A stretch of 64,000 nt of DNA, taken from NCBI RefSeq assembly GCF_031928785.1, contig NZ_JARQAL010000004.1; one strand, written 5' to 3'. This DNA is from Enterococcus_C asini_A (lineage in GTDB: Bacteria; Bacillota; Bacilli; Lactobacillales; Enterococcaceae). This document shows, piece after piece, positions 16,881-25,129 of the stretch. A model generated the notes under the pieces. The model made no database searches. It saw only the letters and a list, made by a program, of their open reading frames with translations, and was not told where the DNA came from. Numbering within the stretch: position 1 is the first letter of the stretch; each line of letters begins with the position of its first letter. The position numbers and the translations under genes are program-made.

Positions 16881-17854
16881 TGAAGCTGCAAGTGTTTGAA
16901 ACAAGCATTACCTACTGGTCCATGTATGATCTATCCGAAATTGTTAGTGAGGTAAGCTGGTCCACAGGAACTGGTTCGCAACCTGGGAAATTTACATTTA
17001 ATATCCAAGAAGACAAAATGGTCTTTCTCCGCAATGGTGATATTATTACCGCCAAAGCGGACGGAAAGGCTTTTTTTGAAGGGAAAATTTTCACTCGGAA
17101 AAAGAAGAAAAATAAGACCTGGCAAATTATTGCCTACGATAATCTGCGGTATTTAAAGAATGAAGACACACTCGTTTTCAATGCTTCCAGTGCTTCTGCA
17201 AGATTTAAAACGATTTGTCAGACCCAGGGATTGCCTTTTCGCATTTTGGACAATGCCGGCTACAACTGTGCGGCAGCTGTCATGGATCAAAAAACGTATT
17301 TCTCCATGCTAGAAGATTCCCTCGAGGAAACCAGAAAAGGGTATGGTGTTCGCTATGGTATTCGTGACAATGCCGGCACATTAGAGTTTTATAACTACAA
17401 TCGGATGATTACGAAACTTGTTTTAGGGGATCAGTCTTTGGTCACAGATTATGACTATGAATCTTCCATTGATGAAGCCTTTAATGCCGTTAAAGTCATT
17501 CGAGAAAATGAGGATAAGAAAACCCGTGAGGTATATACGGCAACTCATGCCGGAAATATCAAAAAATGGGGAAAACTTCAAATGGTTGAAACTGCTAGTG
17601 ATGCAGATTTGAATAGTTCCCAACTTCAGAAACAAGCTAACGATTTATTGCGGGAAAACAATAAAGAGACGAGAACGCTTAGTCTTGAAGCCGTTGGAAA
17701 CATTTCGATTCAAGCCGGGAATAGCTTTATTTTGAGATTGTCTGATTTAGAACGGGAAGGAATTAAAAAAGACACTTTAGCATTGGTTCATAGTTGTGAC
17801 CACAGTCTTGGTTTTCCTCATACCATGAGTTTAGAAGTGGAGGTGTTGGCATAA
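16880..17854 (+). CDS. Baseplate hub protein (XkdQ-like)
   Basis: A 324-residue hub protein of the phage late control D / XkdQ group that connects tube and spike. I start it at ATG 16880 (MKLQVFETSITYWSM), with GAGGCGA as ribosome site; the longer frame starts inside the preceding gene. Features are SWSTGTGSQPGKFTFNI, the GDIITAKADGKAFFEGKIF strand and the C-terminal IQAGNSFILRLSDL barrel strand. The stop overlaps the next start by one base. Confidence 0.88.
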   Translation: MKLQVFETSITYWSMYDLSEIVSEVSWSTGTGSQPGKFTFNIQEDKMVFLRNGDIITAKADGKAFFEGKIFTRKKKKNKTWQIIAYDNLRYLKNEDTLVFNASSASARFKTICQTQGLPFRILDNAGYNCAAAVMDQKTYFSMLEDSLEETRKGYGVRYGIRDNAGTLEFYNYNRMITKLVLGDQSLVTDYDYESSIDEAFNAVKVIRENEDKKTREVYTATHAGNIKKWGKLQMVETASDADLNSSQLQKQANDLLRENNKETRTLSLEAVGNISIQAGNSFILRLSDLEREGIKKDTLALVHSCDHSLGFPHTMSLEVEVLA

Positions 17855-18156
17855 TGGCTGGAGAAAAATTAGCGAGAGCTTTAAAAGACAGTAAGCCAAA
17901 ATCAGGTGAACTGTCTGACTTAATGTTTGGCATTGTGACTAGTACTTCACCTTTAAGAATTCAAGCTGAAAGTCGCATGCAGTTGTCCAGTGAGCATCTG
18001 ATTCTATCTCGTATGGTCAAGAATTTAACAATCACCATTACCATTGATGGAAAATCTGGTTCAGCTCAAGTGTTCAGACCACTAGTAACGGGTGATCGAG
18101 TTTCTATGCTCCGGGTGAGTAAAGGTCAGAAATTTTACGTTCTGGAAAGGGTGTGA
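17854..18156 (+). CDS. DUF2577 baseplate protein (XkdR-like)
   Basis: A 100-residue DUF2577 protein, the XkdR position in PBSX-type baseplates. It is a small OB-like beta barrel (LMFGIVTSTSPLRIQAESRM, GDRVSMLRVSKGQKFYVLERV) thought to belong to the spike/hub complex. It sits between XkdQ- and XkdS-like genes with overlaps on both sides. Confidence 0.88.
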   Translation: MAGEKLARALKDSKPKSGELSDLMFGIVTSTSPLRIQAESRMQLSSEHLILSRMVKNLTITITIDGKSGSAQVFRPLVTGDRVSMLRVSKGQKFYVLERV

Positions 18157-18533
18157 TTGATGTGGATGAAGAAGTAGAAGTGCAGATGCCCACCAGGACC
18201 TATAAGATTTCAAACGGCCGTGTGAATGGTTGGATTGATGATTTAGAAGCCATGCGCCAAGCGGTTGAAAAGATTTTATTAACCGAACGTTTTGAATGGG
18301 TTATTTACTCCGATAATTATGGCATTGAGATTCAAGAATTGATTGGCAATGACTTCGATTTGATTCAGTCTGAAATTGAGCGAGTTGTTGGTGAAGCATT
18401 GCTGGCTGATGAACGAATTGAAAGTGTCGATAATTTTGATTTACAACAGACAGATCGTTCTTCGTTGCTTTTTAGTTTTACCGTTTTAACAGTGTTCGGT
18501 GAAATCAACATGGAACAGGAGGTGGTTGCGTGA
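18153..18533 (+). CDS. DUF2634 baseplate protein (XkdS-like, gp25-type)
   Basis: A 126-residue DUF2634/gp25-like wedge protein. The motif VEKILLTERFEWVIYSDNYGIEIQELIG is the hallmark of the family. It starts with GTG 18153 in GTGTGA, overlapping the previous stop, with GGAAAGG upstream. In contractile systems this protein links sheath to baseplate and takes part in triggering contraction. Confidence 0.9.
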   Translation: MIDVDEEVEVQMPTRTYKISNGRVNGWIDDLEAMRQAVEKILLTERFEWVIYSDNYGIEIQELIGNDFDLIQSEIERVVGEALLADERIESVDNFDLQQTDRSSLLFSFTVLTVFGEINMEQEVVA

Positions 18534-19666
18534 ACTATGAAGAAATCGGGAAGTATCTTGAAGAGCGAGATTTTGCTTACTATTTGGAACAAGCTATGGA
18601 ACAGGTTCCGGATAACATCGATATTCGAGAAGGCTCCATCATGTACGATGCCTTAGCACCAGCCTGCTACTCACTGGCAGAATTTACTATGCAGTTGAAA
18701 AATGTACTGCTAGAAACCTTTACCCAAACTGCCCAGGGCGGCTATCTGGATTTACGAGCTGAAGAGCATGGCATTAAACGGATTGCCGCCACTCAAGCGA
18801 TTGTCAAAGGCAAATTTACCAAGGACGACGGAACGCCAGTCGTTTTAGTCGAGGGAAATCGATTCTCAAGTATTGATGATGACCCAGTTTATTACTCGAT
18901 TATTAAGCAAGACACTGACCCTCTTTATTACACTTTACTGGCTGAAACTGCCGGCACTCGTGGGAATCAATACATTGGACAGCTTTTGCCAATCGATCAC
19001 TTTAATGGTTTGGCCACCGCTGAATTGATTGAAGTGGTAATCCCTGCACGAGATGAAGAATCCGATGATGATTTGCGGACTAGAATTTTGAAAACTTACC
19101 AAGTCAATGCCTTTGGTGGTAACGTGGAGGATTATATTAATCTGACTTCGGCCATTGATGGTGTGGGAGCCGTTCAAGTCTATCCGGTCTGGAATGGCGG
19201 TGGAACGGTACGGGTGGTCATTTTAAATAATGCATTTGGCTTACCAAATACCACCCTGGTTAACCAAGTTCAGGAGATTATTTCTCCAACTGATGACCAA
19301 AAAGGATACGGCTTAGCGCCAATTGGCCACTTAGTTACGGTTGCTGGTCCAACTCAGAAAAATGTGGCAGTTAGCCTTCATGTGGACACCATGGTTGGGG
19401 TTTCTCTCGACAGCCTAAAGTCATCCATTTCAGCCAAGTTGGAAGAACACTTTTTGACTTTGAGAAAGACCTGGGCGAATCATGATGATCTCTACAATTA
19501 TGGCCAAACGATCTACCGAAGCCAATTGATTGTGTCTGTGCTACAAGTGGAGGGAGTGGCCAACGTATCCGGCGTTAAATTTAACAATGCGGATGCGGAT
19601 CTTACTTTACAAATGGATAATACGAAACAAGAGATTGCCTTTCTCGGGACGGTGACCTACACATGA
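18530..19666 (+). CDS. Baseplate J-like protein (XkdT-like)
   Basis: A 378-residue baseplate wedge protein of the Baseplate_J family. The N-terminal IDIREGSIMYDALAPACYSLAEF and the central ARDEESDDDLRTRILKTYQ, then AFGGNVEDYINLTSAIDGVG, are the family's conserved regions. The GTG start at 18530 overlaps the preceding stop, with AGGAGGTGG upstream. It forms the wedge with the preceding gp25-like protein. Confidence 0.93.
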   Translation: MNYEEIGKYLEERDFAYYLEQAMEQVPDNIDIREGSIMYDALAPACYSLAEFTMQLKNVLLETFTQTAQGGYLDLRAEEHGIKRIAATQAIVKGKFTKDDGTPVVLVEGNRFSSIDDDPVYYSIIKQDTDPLYYTLLAETAGTRGNQYIGQLLPIDHFNGLATAELIEVVIPARDEESDDDLRTRILKTYQVNAFGGNVEDYINLTSAIDGVGAVQVYPVWNGGGTVRVVILNNAFGLPNTTLVNQVQEIISPTDDQKGYGLAPIGHLVTVAGPTQKNVAVSLHVDTMVGVSLDSLKSSISAKLEEHFLTLRKTWANHDDLYNYGQTIYRSQLIVSVLQVEGVANVSGVKFNNADADLTLQMDNTKQEIAFLGTVTYT

Positions 19667-20364
19667 CCCAATTGAAAGAACTATTGCCAAATTGGTATGA
19701 AGGTATTGTTGAGACGGATGTTTTGATGGATGTGGAGCAAAAGTTGTTTGATGAGCTTGAAGCGCAAATCAACTTAGCTCAAAGCAATCAGTATGTTTCT
19801 ACTGCCGATGCTAAGACAATTGCCATTTACGAGCAGATGTTGGGAATTGTCACTGATCCACTCGATTCTTTGGAATTGAGAAGATTTCGGGTTTTAACAA
19901 GGTTGACGACTCAGAAACCCTACACCCTGAGATATCTTCAAGAAGTATTGTCTAGCTTCGGGGATCCAGCAGAACTGACTATGTTTTATAACGAGTATCG
20001 ACTGTTGGTTGAGATGAACTTTGAAAAAATGGGGCAGGTATCTGAGATTGAGTATATTTTTCGGACGGTGGTGCCAGCGAATATCTTAGTTGATGCTCAA
20101 AACGAGTTGAAAGCTAAAGTGCCCAAAACGCAACTATTCATGGCAGCGGGTATGACTAATACGGAGCTTGTGATGATTACGCAAGATGTTGCTGAGGCAC
20201 CTAGTATCAGCACTCCGATTTATCAGCCGTTCGGTGTTGTGATATCCGCCTTGGAACAAACTTCTCAGGATATCGCACAGTCTCCAGAAATCAGGCTCAA
20301 CCAAAAGTCAGCCAATGCCTTTGTTAATTACCAAACCATTGAAATTACAGAAAGGGGAGAATGA
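19663..20364 (+). CDS. Phage tail protein, XkdU / DUF2313-like
   Basis: A 233-residue protein in the XkdU position after the J-like gene. The N-terminal LKELLPNWYEGIVETDVLMDVEQ and RFRVLTRLTTQKPYTLRYLQEVL fit the YmfQ/DUF2313 family of wedge proteins. The C-terminal 60 residues (after KVPKTQLFMAAG) are less conserved and lead towards the fibre gene. ATG overlaps the previous stop (ATGA). Confidence 0.85.
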   Translation: MTQLKELLPNWYEGIVETDVLMDVEQKLFDELEAQINLAQSNQYVSTADAKTIAIYEQMLGIVTDPLDSLELRRFRVLTRLTTQKPYTLRYLQEVLSSFGDPAELTMFYNEYRLLVEMNFEKMGQVSEIEYIFRTVVPANILVDAQNELKAKVPKTQLFMAAGMTNTELVMITQDVAEAPSISTPIYQPFGVVISALEQTSQDIAQSPEIRLNQKSANAFVNYQTIEITERGE

Positions 20365-20365
20365 C

Positions 20366-21589
20366 TTGGAATTTAAACAAGCAGTTGTCACACAAAATGG
20401 TCGTGCGTTAATGGCCAAGTTATTAGCTGGGAAATCCACTCAGTTTACCAAAATCAAAGTTAGTTCAACCATTTATCCAGATGCCCAGTTGGCTAACCTG
20501 ACAGCCTTGACTAATATCAAGCAAGAAACTACAGCCCAAGCCTACGGGAATAACACCGCTACCGTTTCAGTTGTTGGTGCAATTGAAAACACTGGATTGA
20601 GCACGGGATATTACATCAATACAGTTGGACTTTATGCGATGGACCCAGACAAAGGGGAAATCCTTTACTCGGTATCCAGCGCTTCAGTTAATGGTTATAT
20701 GCCACCTGATACTGGTGTTAGTAAATCCGGATTTGAGTTTAAAATCTATACGGAAGTTGGGAATGCGACAAAGGTAGATTTGACAGTGGATCCTGCGGCA
20801 TTTGCGACGCACGAGGATATTGAAAGACTAGCAGTCCATCAAGGTTGGATGATGGGAGAAAATGGGGAAGGATTTAGTGATGTAAAACAAAATGAAAATA
20901 TATACTACAATCCGAATGGGTTTGGTATGGCTCCATCATGGAATAGTAATGTTTGTCAAATTGATACTGAAGAAACCTATAATGGATTTCCAGTGATTCT
21001 CGCTACAGCATCAGTTAATGGAGATTGGGAAGCAATAAGAAATCGTGACGGCGGTAGAATAAGGGTAGATGTAAAATTGGGAGATAAAGTAACTTTTTCT
21101 ATCCCATTAAAAAATATTGGGGAAGGAAAAGATGGTACTAAAAAAGTATTATTTGCTGAATACGAAGAGTATAATACCGAGTCTGGTTCAAGAACTACCA
21201 ATGGTGCTGCGGTCTTCAATAAAGAAATACTGAGTGATTGGAATATTTATAAAAGTACGTACACTATAAAAAATGCAGATACAAAATATATCGATGTCAC
21301 AATAAAATTTGTATCTGCACTTGCTCAAAAAACAAAAGTAAAAATTGGGTATCCAAAATTGGAATTTGGAGATGTAGCAACGCCAATTAATATTTCTCGT
21401 GTTGATGACCCTATAAACTGTTATCCCAAATACGTTGGTTTTGGAATTAAATCATCTGATAACTACCAAGATTACCGTTGGATTTTAAATCCAGAATGGG
21501 TTAATGCTAATGCTATGTACGGTACTAGTATTGTAACTATGAAAGACCAATTGGCTGACATTCAAGACTGGATTCAAGCACACTCATAA
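20366..21589 (+). CDS. Phage tail fibre / receptor-binding protein
   Basis: A 408-residue tail fibre. Translation likely starts at TTG 20366 (LEFKQAVVTQNGRALMAKLL), six bases after AAAGGGGAGA, not at the upstream ATG inside the preceding gene. The N-terminal ~165 residues are the phage tail-collar fibre domain that attaches to the baseplate (TQFTKIKVSSTIYP, GLSTGYYINTVGLYAMD). From about residue 170 the sequence is beta-rich, resembling a carbohydrate-binding jelly roll. DNA from about 20,860 to 21,470 is visibly richer in A and T than the flanks, as expected for a swapped receptor-binding module. Confidence 0.85.
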   Translation: MEFKQAVVTQNGRALMAKLLAGKSTQFTKIKVSSTIYPDAQLANLTALTNIKQETTAQAYGNNTATVSVVGAIENTGLSTGYYINTVGLYAMDPDKGEILYSVSSASVNGYMPPDTGVSKSGFEFKIYTEVGNATKVDLTVDPAAFATHEDIERLAVHQGWMMGENGEGFSDVKQNENIYYNPNGFGMAPSWNSNVCQIDTEETYNGFPVILATASVNGDWEAIRNRDGGRIRVDVKLGDKVTFSIPLKNIGEGKDGTKKVLFAEYEEYNTESGSRTTNGAAVFNKEILSDWNIYKSTYTIKNADTKYIDVTIKFVSALAQKTKVKIGYPKLEFGDVATPINISRVDDPINCYPKYVGFGIKSSDNYQDYRWILNPEWVNANAMYGTSIVTMKDQLADIQDWIQAHS

Positions 21590-21606
21590 AAATGGAGGAA
21601 ACTCAA

Positions 21607-21912
21607 ATGGAAGAAAAAATTGTCTACAGTATTGACCCTGCAACACTAGGTCAAAAGAAAACCGTAGCAGCAAGCTACAAAATTAATACCCTTTATGAAA
21701 CAGAAGTCGAACCACCAGCTAATTACCTTATTTTAGCTTGGGACAACAAAACTCGCAGTTGGTATGATGCCGGTTCAGGTGTCAACGAAGGCTTAGAAAA
21801 CCAAGATCAACAGCTGACCGATGCCATGATGGCCATCGCGGAATTGTACGAACAAAAATTGTTGCTAGAAGACCGGATTGCTAAATTGGAAGCAATCGTA
21901 TTGCCAAAATAG
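21607..21912 (+). CDS. Small fibre-associated phage protein (101 aa)
   Basis: A 101-residue protein starting at ATG 21607, with GGAGG at 21595-21599. The upstream in-frame ATG 21592 lies in that ribosome site. The N-terminal half is beta-rich (DNKTRSWYDAGSGVN); the C-terminal half is a coiled coil (LTDAMMAIAELYEQKLLLEDRIAKLEAI). Similar proteins follow fibre genes in PBSX-like prophages (XkdW position) and may help fibre trimerisation. That is inference. Confidence 0.65.
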   Translation: MEEKIVYSIDPATLGQKKTVAASYKINTLYETEVEPPANYLILAWDNKTRSWYDAGSGVNEGLENQDQQLTDAMMAIAELYEQKLLLEDRIAKLEAIVLPK

Positions 21913-21928
21913 AAAGGAATGGTTGAAG

Positions 21929-22042
21929 TTGGTTAAAGTATATGTGAACTTAATCAAAAAAGGGGCGAAGTCTATTGAGGACGTGCCGGAGGAAATTAGA
22001 AAAGAAGTCGAAGCAATCTTGGCTGCAGAATCTGCGGCTTAG
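21929..22042 (+). CDS. CD1375-like small phage protein, copy 1 (37 aa)
   Basis: A 37-residue frame starts with TTG 21929, nine bases after AAAGGAA. The product reads VYVNLIKKGAKSIEDVPEEI, a pattern recognised from the very small CD1375-like proteins (XkdX relatives) found after fibre genes in Firmicutes prophages. Its role is unknown. It is a paralogue of the next gene. Confidence 0.7.
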   Translation: MVKVYVNLIKKGAKSIEDVPEEIRKEVEAILAAESAA

Positions 22043-22079
22043 GATTGCTTTTTATTTGATTCGAAAGGAGGTGAGAACT

Positions 22080-22208
22080 ATGGCAGTCGTATACGCAACC
22101 TTAATCATCAAAGGCAAGAAAACCATTGGTGACGTACCAGCAGTGATTCGTGATCAAGTCAAAGAAATCTTGCTTGATATGGAATTACCAGAATTAGCTG
22201 GGGAATAG
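22080..22208 (+). CDS. CD1375-like small phage protein, copy 2 (42 aa)
   Basis: ATG 22080 follows AAAGGAGGTGAG, a perfect ribosome site; the longer upstream frame is not needed. The 42-residue product shares VYxxLIxKGxKxIxDVPxxI with the gene 37 bases upstream, so the two arose by duplication. Both end shortly before a terminator. The function of this family is not known. Confidence 0.7.
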   Translation: MAVVYATLIIKGKKTIGDVPAVIRDQVKEILLDMELPELAGE

Positions 22209-22209
22209 T

Positions 22210-22238
22210 GAGAGGGGCCTTTGCCTCTCTCTTTTTTT
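22210..22238 (+). terminator. Intrinsic terminator after the tail gene block
   Basis: GAGAGG pairs with CCTCTC across an eight-base loop and is followed by a seven-T run. It separates the structural genes from the lysis cassette. Confidence 0.7.
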
Positions 22239-22253
22239 GAAAGTTGGTGAGAC

Positions 22254-22640
22254 ATGAAAGATTTAATTCAACGGATCCGTACTGATTGGCAGTTCTTAAT
22301 CGTTGCGGTGACCACGGCGGCAGTTGGTCTCAATTTCTTGGCGCACCCAGGATTACTGGATGATCATAGCGCCTATGCGTTTATTGTCAGCGTACTAGAT
22401 GATGCGGTTTTTTCTGTTCCAATTAGTGTTGGAGGCATCATTGGTATTATGACTTTCATCATTGGATGGGCGCCGGCACGTATTCCGCTTTTAGTTTTTT
22501 ATCAGTTCGTTTGGATCATTCTTTTTTTCGCTTATATATGGCGGACATTTAATGGCTATCCTAATTCCACTTGGATTATGGCTTTGGCAATTAATGTGAT
22601 GATTTTTCTAGTCGCCTTGTGGGGTGATGTGGATGGCTGA
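22254..22640 (+). CDS. Phage membrane protein at the head of the lysis cassette (128 aa)
   Basis: A 128-residue protein with about three to four membrane helices (FLIVAVTTAAVGLNFLA, IGGIIGIMTFIIGWA-type stretch, LLVFYQFVWIILFFAYIW, IMALAINVMIFLVAL). It starts at ATG 22254 after AAGTTGGTGAG. The position before coiled-coil and holin genes suggests a lysis or superinfection role, but I do not recognise the family. It overlaps the next gene. Confidence 0.65.
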   Translation: MKDLIQRIRTDWQFLIVAVTTAAVGLNFLAHPGLLDDHSAYAFIVSVLDDAVFSVPISVGGIIGIMTFIIGWAPARIPLLVFYQFVWIILFFAYIWRTFNGYPNSTWIMALAINVMIFLVALWGDVDG

Positions 22641-22947
22641 CGGTCAAGGCTTATTTACACTAGTTGGTGCGGTGATTGGTGCATTAGGAACATTGCTAGT
22701 AGCTAAGTCAAACAATAGCACCACACTGGCAAAAACGAACAATGATAACGCGGTTCAGCTCTTCCAGCAATACAAAGAAATGAACGAACAACTACAAAGT
22801 AAAGTAGACCGCTTGGAAGAAAAGTTGGAAAAACTCCAGGAGAAATATGAAAAAGAAATTGCTTTTTATCAATCGGAAGTCGAACGTCTTGAAGACGAAA
22901 ATGAGCGATTGACACTGAAGTTAGAAGGGATGAAGGAGGGATATTAA
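22633..22947 (+). CDS. Membrane-anchored coiled-coil phage protein (possible holin or spanin-like partner)
   Basis: About 104 residues: a hydrophobic N-terminal helix (LFTLVGAVIGALGTLLVA) and then a long coiled coil (KVDRLEEKLEKLQEKYEKEI). ATG 22633 fits GGGGTGATG as ribosome site; ATG 22627 and GTG 22624 are possible alternatives. The layout resembles the XhlA/XpaF1-type haemolysin proteins that help holins in PBSX, and loosely the inner-membrane spanins of Gram-negative phages. The next gene is a holin. Confidence 0.65.
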   Translation: MADGQGLFTLVGAVIGALGTLLVAKSNNSTTLAKTNNDNAVQLFQQYKEMNEQLQSKVDRLEEKLEKLQEKYEKEIAFYQSEVERLEDENERLTLKLEGMKEGY

Positions 22948-22948
22948 T

Positions 22949-23242
22949 ATGGATTTTACACAATTTTTAGTACCAGGAGTAGTTGTTGGCTGTTTGGTCA
23001 TTGGCTACTGTCTGAAACGAATTGAGGCTTTAAAAATTAATGACTACATTCCAACCATTCTCGCATTGTCCGGCGCAATTATTGGCGGCTTGCTGAATGG
23101 TTTTTATGTGGAAACGGTTATCGCAGGGGCCATAAGCGGTTTAGCTTCAACAGGACTGCACCAGGCATTCACTCGCTTTATGGACGGATTGAGTGGAGAA
23201 GTAAGTTCTGTTGACAAAAATGACCAAGAAAATAACTTATAG
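22949..23242 (+). CDS. Phage holin (Hol44 / holin superfamily V)
   Basis: A 97-residue holin that makes the membrane lesion that releases endolysin. Three short hydrophobic segments are visible: LVPGVVVGCLVIGYCL, YIPTILALSGAIIGGLL and TVIAGAISGLASTGLHQAF. The last with its LHQAF ending is characteristic of the Hol44 family. A charged, Asp/Asn-rich tail follows. AAGGAGGG precedes ATG 22949. The endolysin follows at 12 bases. Confidence 0.9.
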   Translation: MDFTQFLVPGVVVGCLVIGYCLKRIEALKINDYIPTILALSGAIIGGLLNGFYVETVIAGAISGLASTGLHQAFTRFMDGLSGEVSSVDKNDQENNL

Positions 23243-23253
23243 GAGGGATTAGC

Positions 23254-23958
23254 ATGGCCGGAAGTGTCCAAAAATTTATCGATAGAATGATTTATTGGTG
23301 CCAGACTGTGAGCCTTGGCTATGATCAAAGCAATCGCCAAGATTTTCGTGATGGCGGGGAAACGGACTGTTCTGCATTAGTTCTTTATGCACTAAGAGAA
23401 GCTGGCTTTGATACTGGGACTGCGACGTACACAGGCAATATGCGATCTAATCTCACAGCCCGGGGATGGAAGGTAGTAGCTGTTAATGGCTCGCCAAAAG
23501 CTGGTGATATCTTGTTAAATGATGTCCATCACGTTGCAGCATATATCGGTGGCGGCAAACTAGCCCAGGCATCAATTGATGAGCGCGGGAAGGCTACTGG
23601 CGGACAAGGAGGCGACCAGACGGGGCGAGAAACCAACATTTCTCCTTATTACAACTACCCGTGGAACTGTTACCTACGCTGGACCGGGACTAATGATTCC
23701 GGGAGTACACCACCATCAACAAGCACTGGAGGGAAAATCAAAATGAAAAGTTTTAAGACCAAAGAAACACTTCAACTTAGAAAATCACCTAGCACGAGTG
23801 CGGCTAAGATTGCTTCTAATATGCCACCAGGTACAGTAATCAAATTTGATGATGTAGTAATCTCTGGAGGTTATATTTGGGCAGTTCAACCAAGAGGTGA
23901 TGGCTCAAAGGGCTATGCAGCTATCGGACCTATCACTGCTTACGGCACCATTTCATAA
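23254..23958 (+). CDS. Phage endolysin: NlpC/P60-like (Amidase_5) domain plus SH3b
   Basis: A 234-residue cell-wall hydrolase. Residues 1-145 resemble the amidase_5/Pal-type fold with catalytic Cys in ETDCSALVLYAL and His in NDVHHVAAYIG, and the GKLAQASIDERGK stretch. A Ser/Thr-Pro linker (SGSTPPSTSTGG) leads to a C-terminal SH3-type wall-binding domain (KETLQLRKSPSTSAAKI, WAVQPRGDGSKGYAAIG). The start ATG follows ATAGGAGGG. Whether the bond cleaved is amide or peptide cannot be told from sequence. Confidence 0.92.
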   Translation: MAGSVQKFIDRMIYWCQTVSLGYDQSNRQDFRDGGETDCSALVLYALREAGFDTGTATYTGNMRSNLTARGWKVVAVNGSPKAGDILLNDVHHVAAYIGGGKLAQASIDERGKATGGQGGDQTGRETNISPYYNYPWNCYLRWTGTNDSGSTPPSTSTGGKIKMKSFKTKETLQLRKSPSTSAAKIASNMPPGTVIKFDDVVISGGYIWAVQPRGDGSKGYAAIGPITAYGTIS

Positions 23959-23964
23959 AAATAA

Positions 23965-23986
23965 GCCCCCGGATATTTCCGAGGGC
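23965..23986 (+). terminator. GC-rich hairpin after the endolysin gene
   Basis: GCCCcCGGA pairs with TCCGaGGGC around TATT. No clear T-run follows on either strand, so it may be a weak or bidirectional end for this gene and the convergent gene at 24008. Confidence 0.45.
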
Positions 23987-24007
23987 AGTACATAGAAATT
24001 TCAGTTT

Positions 24008-25129
24008 TTAATAGTGTAATACTGTGACATTACCCGATTCAGGACCAGTTGGTTCAATTGTGATTTCTACCACAGTTTCTAGTTCAGCACCATATTCATT
24101 CACAATGGTTGCTTCACATTTGAAAAACCAAACATCTCCTTTTTGTGTCCAATCCTGAATAATCCCCATGATGGAATGCATCTTACTACCTTTGTAGGGG
24201 TATTGTTGTTCGAAGGCTTGCTTACCCAATACTCGTAAAGTAGTTTGCTGCTTGCTAGTTGGTTCGCTAGAAAGTTTGGTAATATCGCCGTCATCTTCAG
24301 CCGAGCTTGATTCAGTTGTATTTGTTTCAGAAGATGTAGATTCTACGGTGTCCGTTTGATTTCCACCCGTTCCATCAAAATCATGGTCAGAATACGGAAT
24401 AGTTAAAGTAGCTCCCTCATCAGCATAGATACCATACTTTTCCCCGTCGTCCAGAAAGCTCATACCTGGTTGATCCGCAATCACTCCACAATCACCGGCT
24501 TTTATTTTGACTTTATTTTGAGTAGCCATGTCATCTAAATTTTCGACAACAAAATTAGTTTTTAATCCCACAGCCTCAAAGTCTTTTTTTACCTGATCTT
24601 TTGATTTGAATTGCGTTTCTGGAATCTCTACTTTACCTGCAAAGATATTTGAAGATTGTGTTGTACTCTCAGAAGATGATGAATCGGCTTTGCTGCTTCC
24701 GTTAAAGTCATGATCTGTATATCCAACAATGATTGTGGCTCCCTTATCAGCGTAGAAACCGTATTTGTCCCCAACCTCATCCGTATCATAATATTTTACG
24801 TTAGGTTGTTCTGAATCCAGCTGATCGCAATCTCCAACTTTTATATCTTTTTTGTTTGAAGTTGCTTTTTCATCGAAGTTTGTCACAACGAAATCAGCCT
24901 TTAATCCAGCCTGTTCGAATAATTTTTCAACTTCATCCTTAGATTTGAAATAAGGATCTGGTACTTCAACTTTCCCCTTCAATACCTTGTTGGCATTTTC
25001 CGTCGCCTCAGCTCTTTCTTTTTCGATTCGTGCATGGTTCATTTGAGTTCGAATCTCAAAGGTTCCAATAGCAATCAACAAAATACCAACAACCCAAACC
25101 CATTTTCTTTGTAAAAACGGCTTTTTCAT
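24008..25129 (-). CDS. Prophage-encoded surface protein with two PASTA-like repeats
   Basis: A 373-residue protein, probably anchored by an N-terminal helix (WVWVVGILLIAIGTFEI) with the rest outside the cell. ATG 25129 (MKKPFLQRK) with GGGGTG upstream fits better than the 32-codon longer frame. Two homologous ~95-residue units follow (about 50-150 and 165-260), each with VP(D/E)xxFKSKDxVxKxFE, GLKxxFVVxN and one Cys in GDC. They resemble PASTA domains in VPxxxxKSxxEAxxxL layout, then add a second half ending in YADxGAT and DHDFxG. A Ser/Thr/Glu-rich linker leads to a C-terminal domain (residues ~290-373). Location and strand suggest a lysogenic conversion gene. Confidence 0.7.
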   Translation of the reverse strand: MKKPFLQRKWVWVVGILLIAIGTFEIRTQMNHARIEKERAEATENANKVLKGKVEVPDPYFKSKDEVEKLFEQAGLKADFVVTNFDEKATSNKKDIKVGDCDQLDSEQPNVKYYDTDEVGDKYGFYADKGATIIVGYTDHDFNGSSKADSSSSESTTQSSNIFAGKVEIPETQFKSKDQVKKDFEAVGLKTNFVVENLDDMATQNKVKIKAGDCGVIADQPGMSFLDDGEKYGIYADEGATLTIPYSDHDFDGTGGNQTDTVESTSSETNTTESSSAEDDGDITKLSSEPTSKQQTTLRVLGKQAFEQQYPYKGSKMHSIMGIIQDWTQKGDVWFFKCEATIVNEYGAELETVVEITIEPTGPESGNVTVLHY

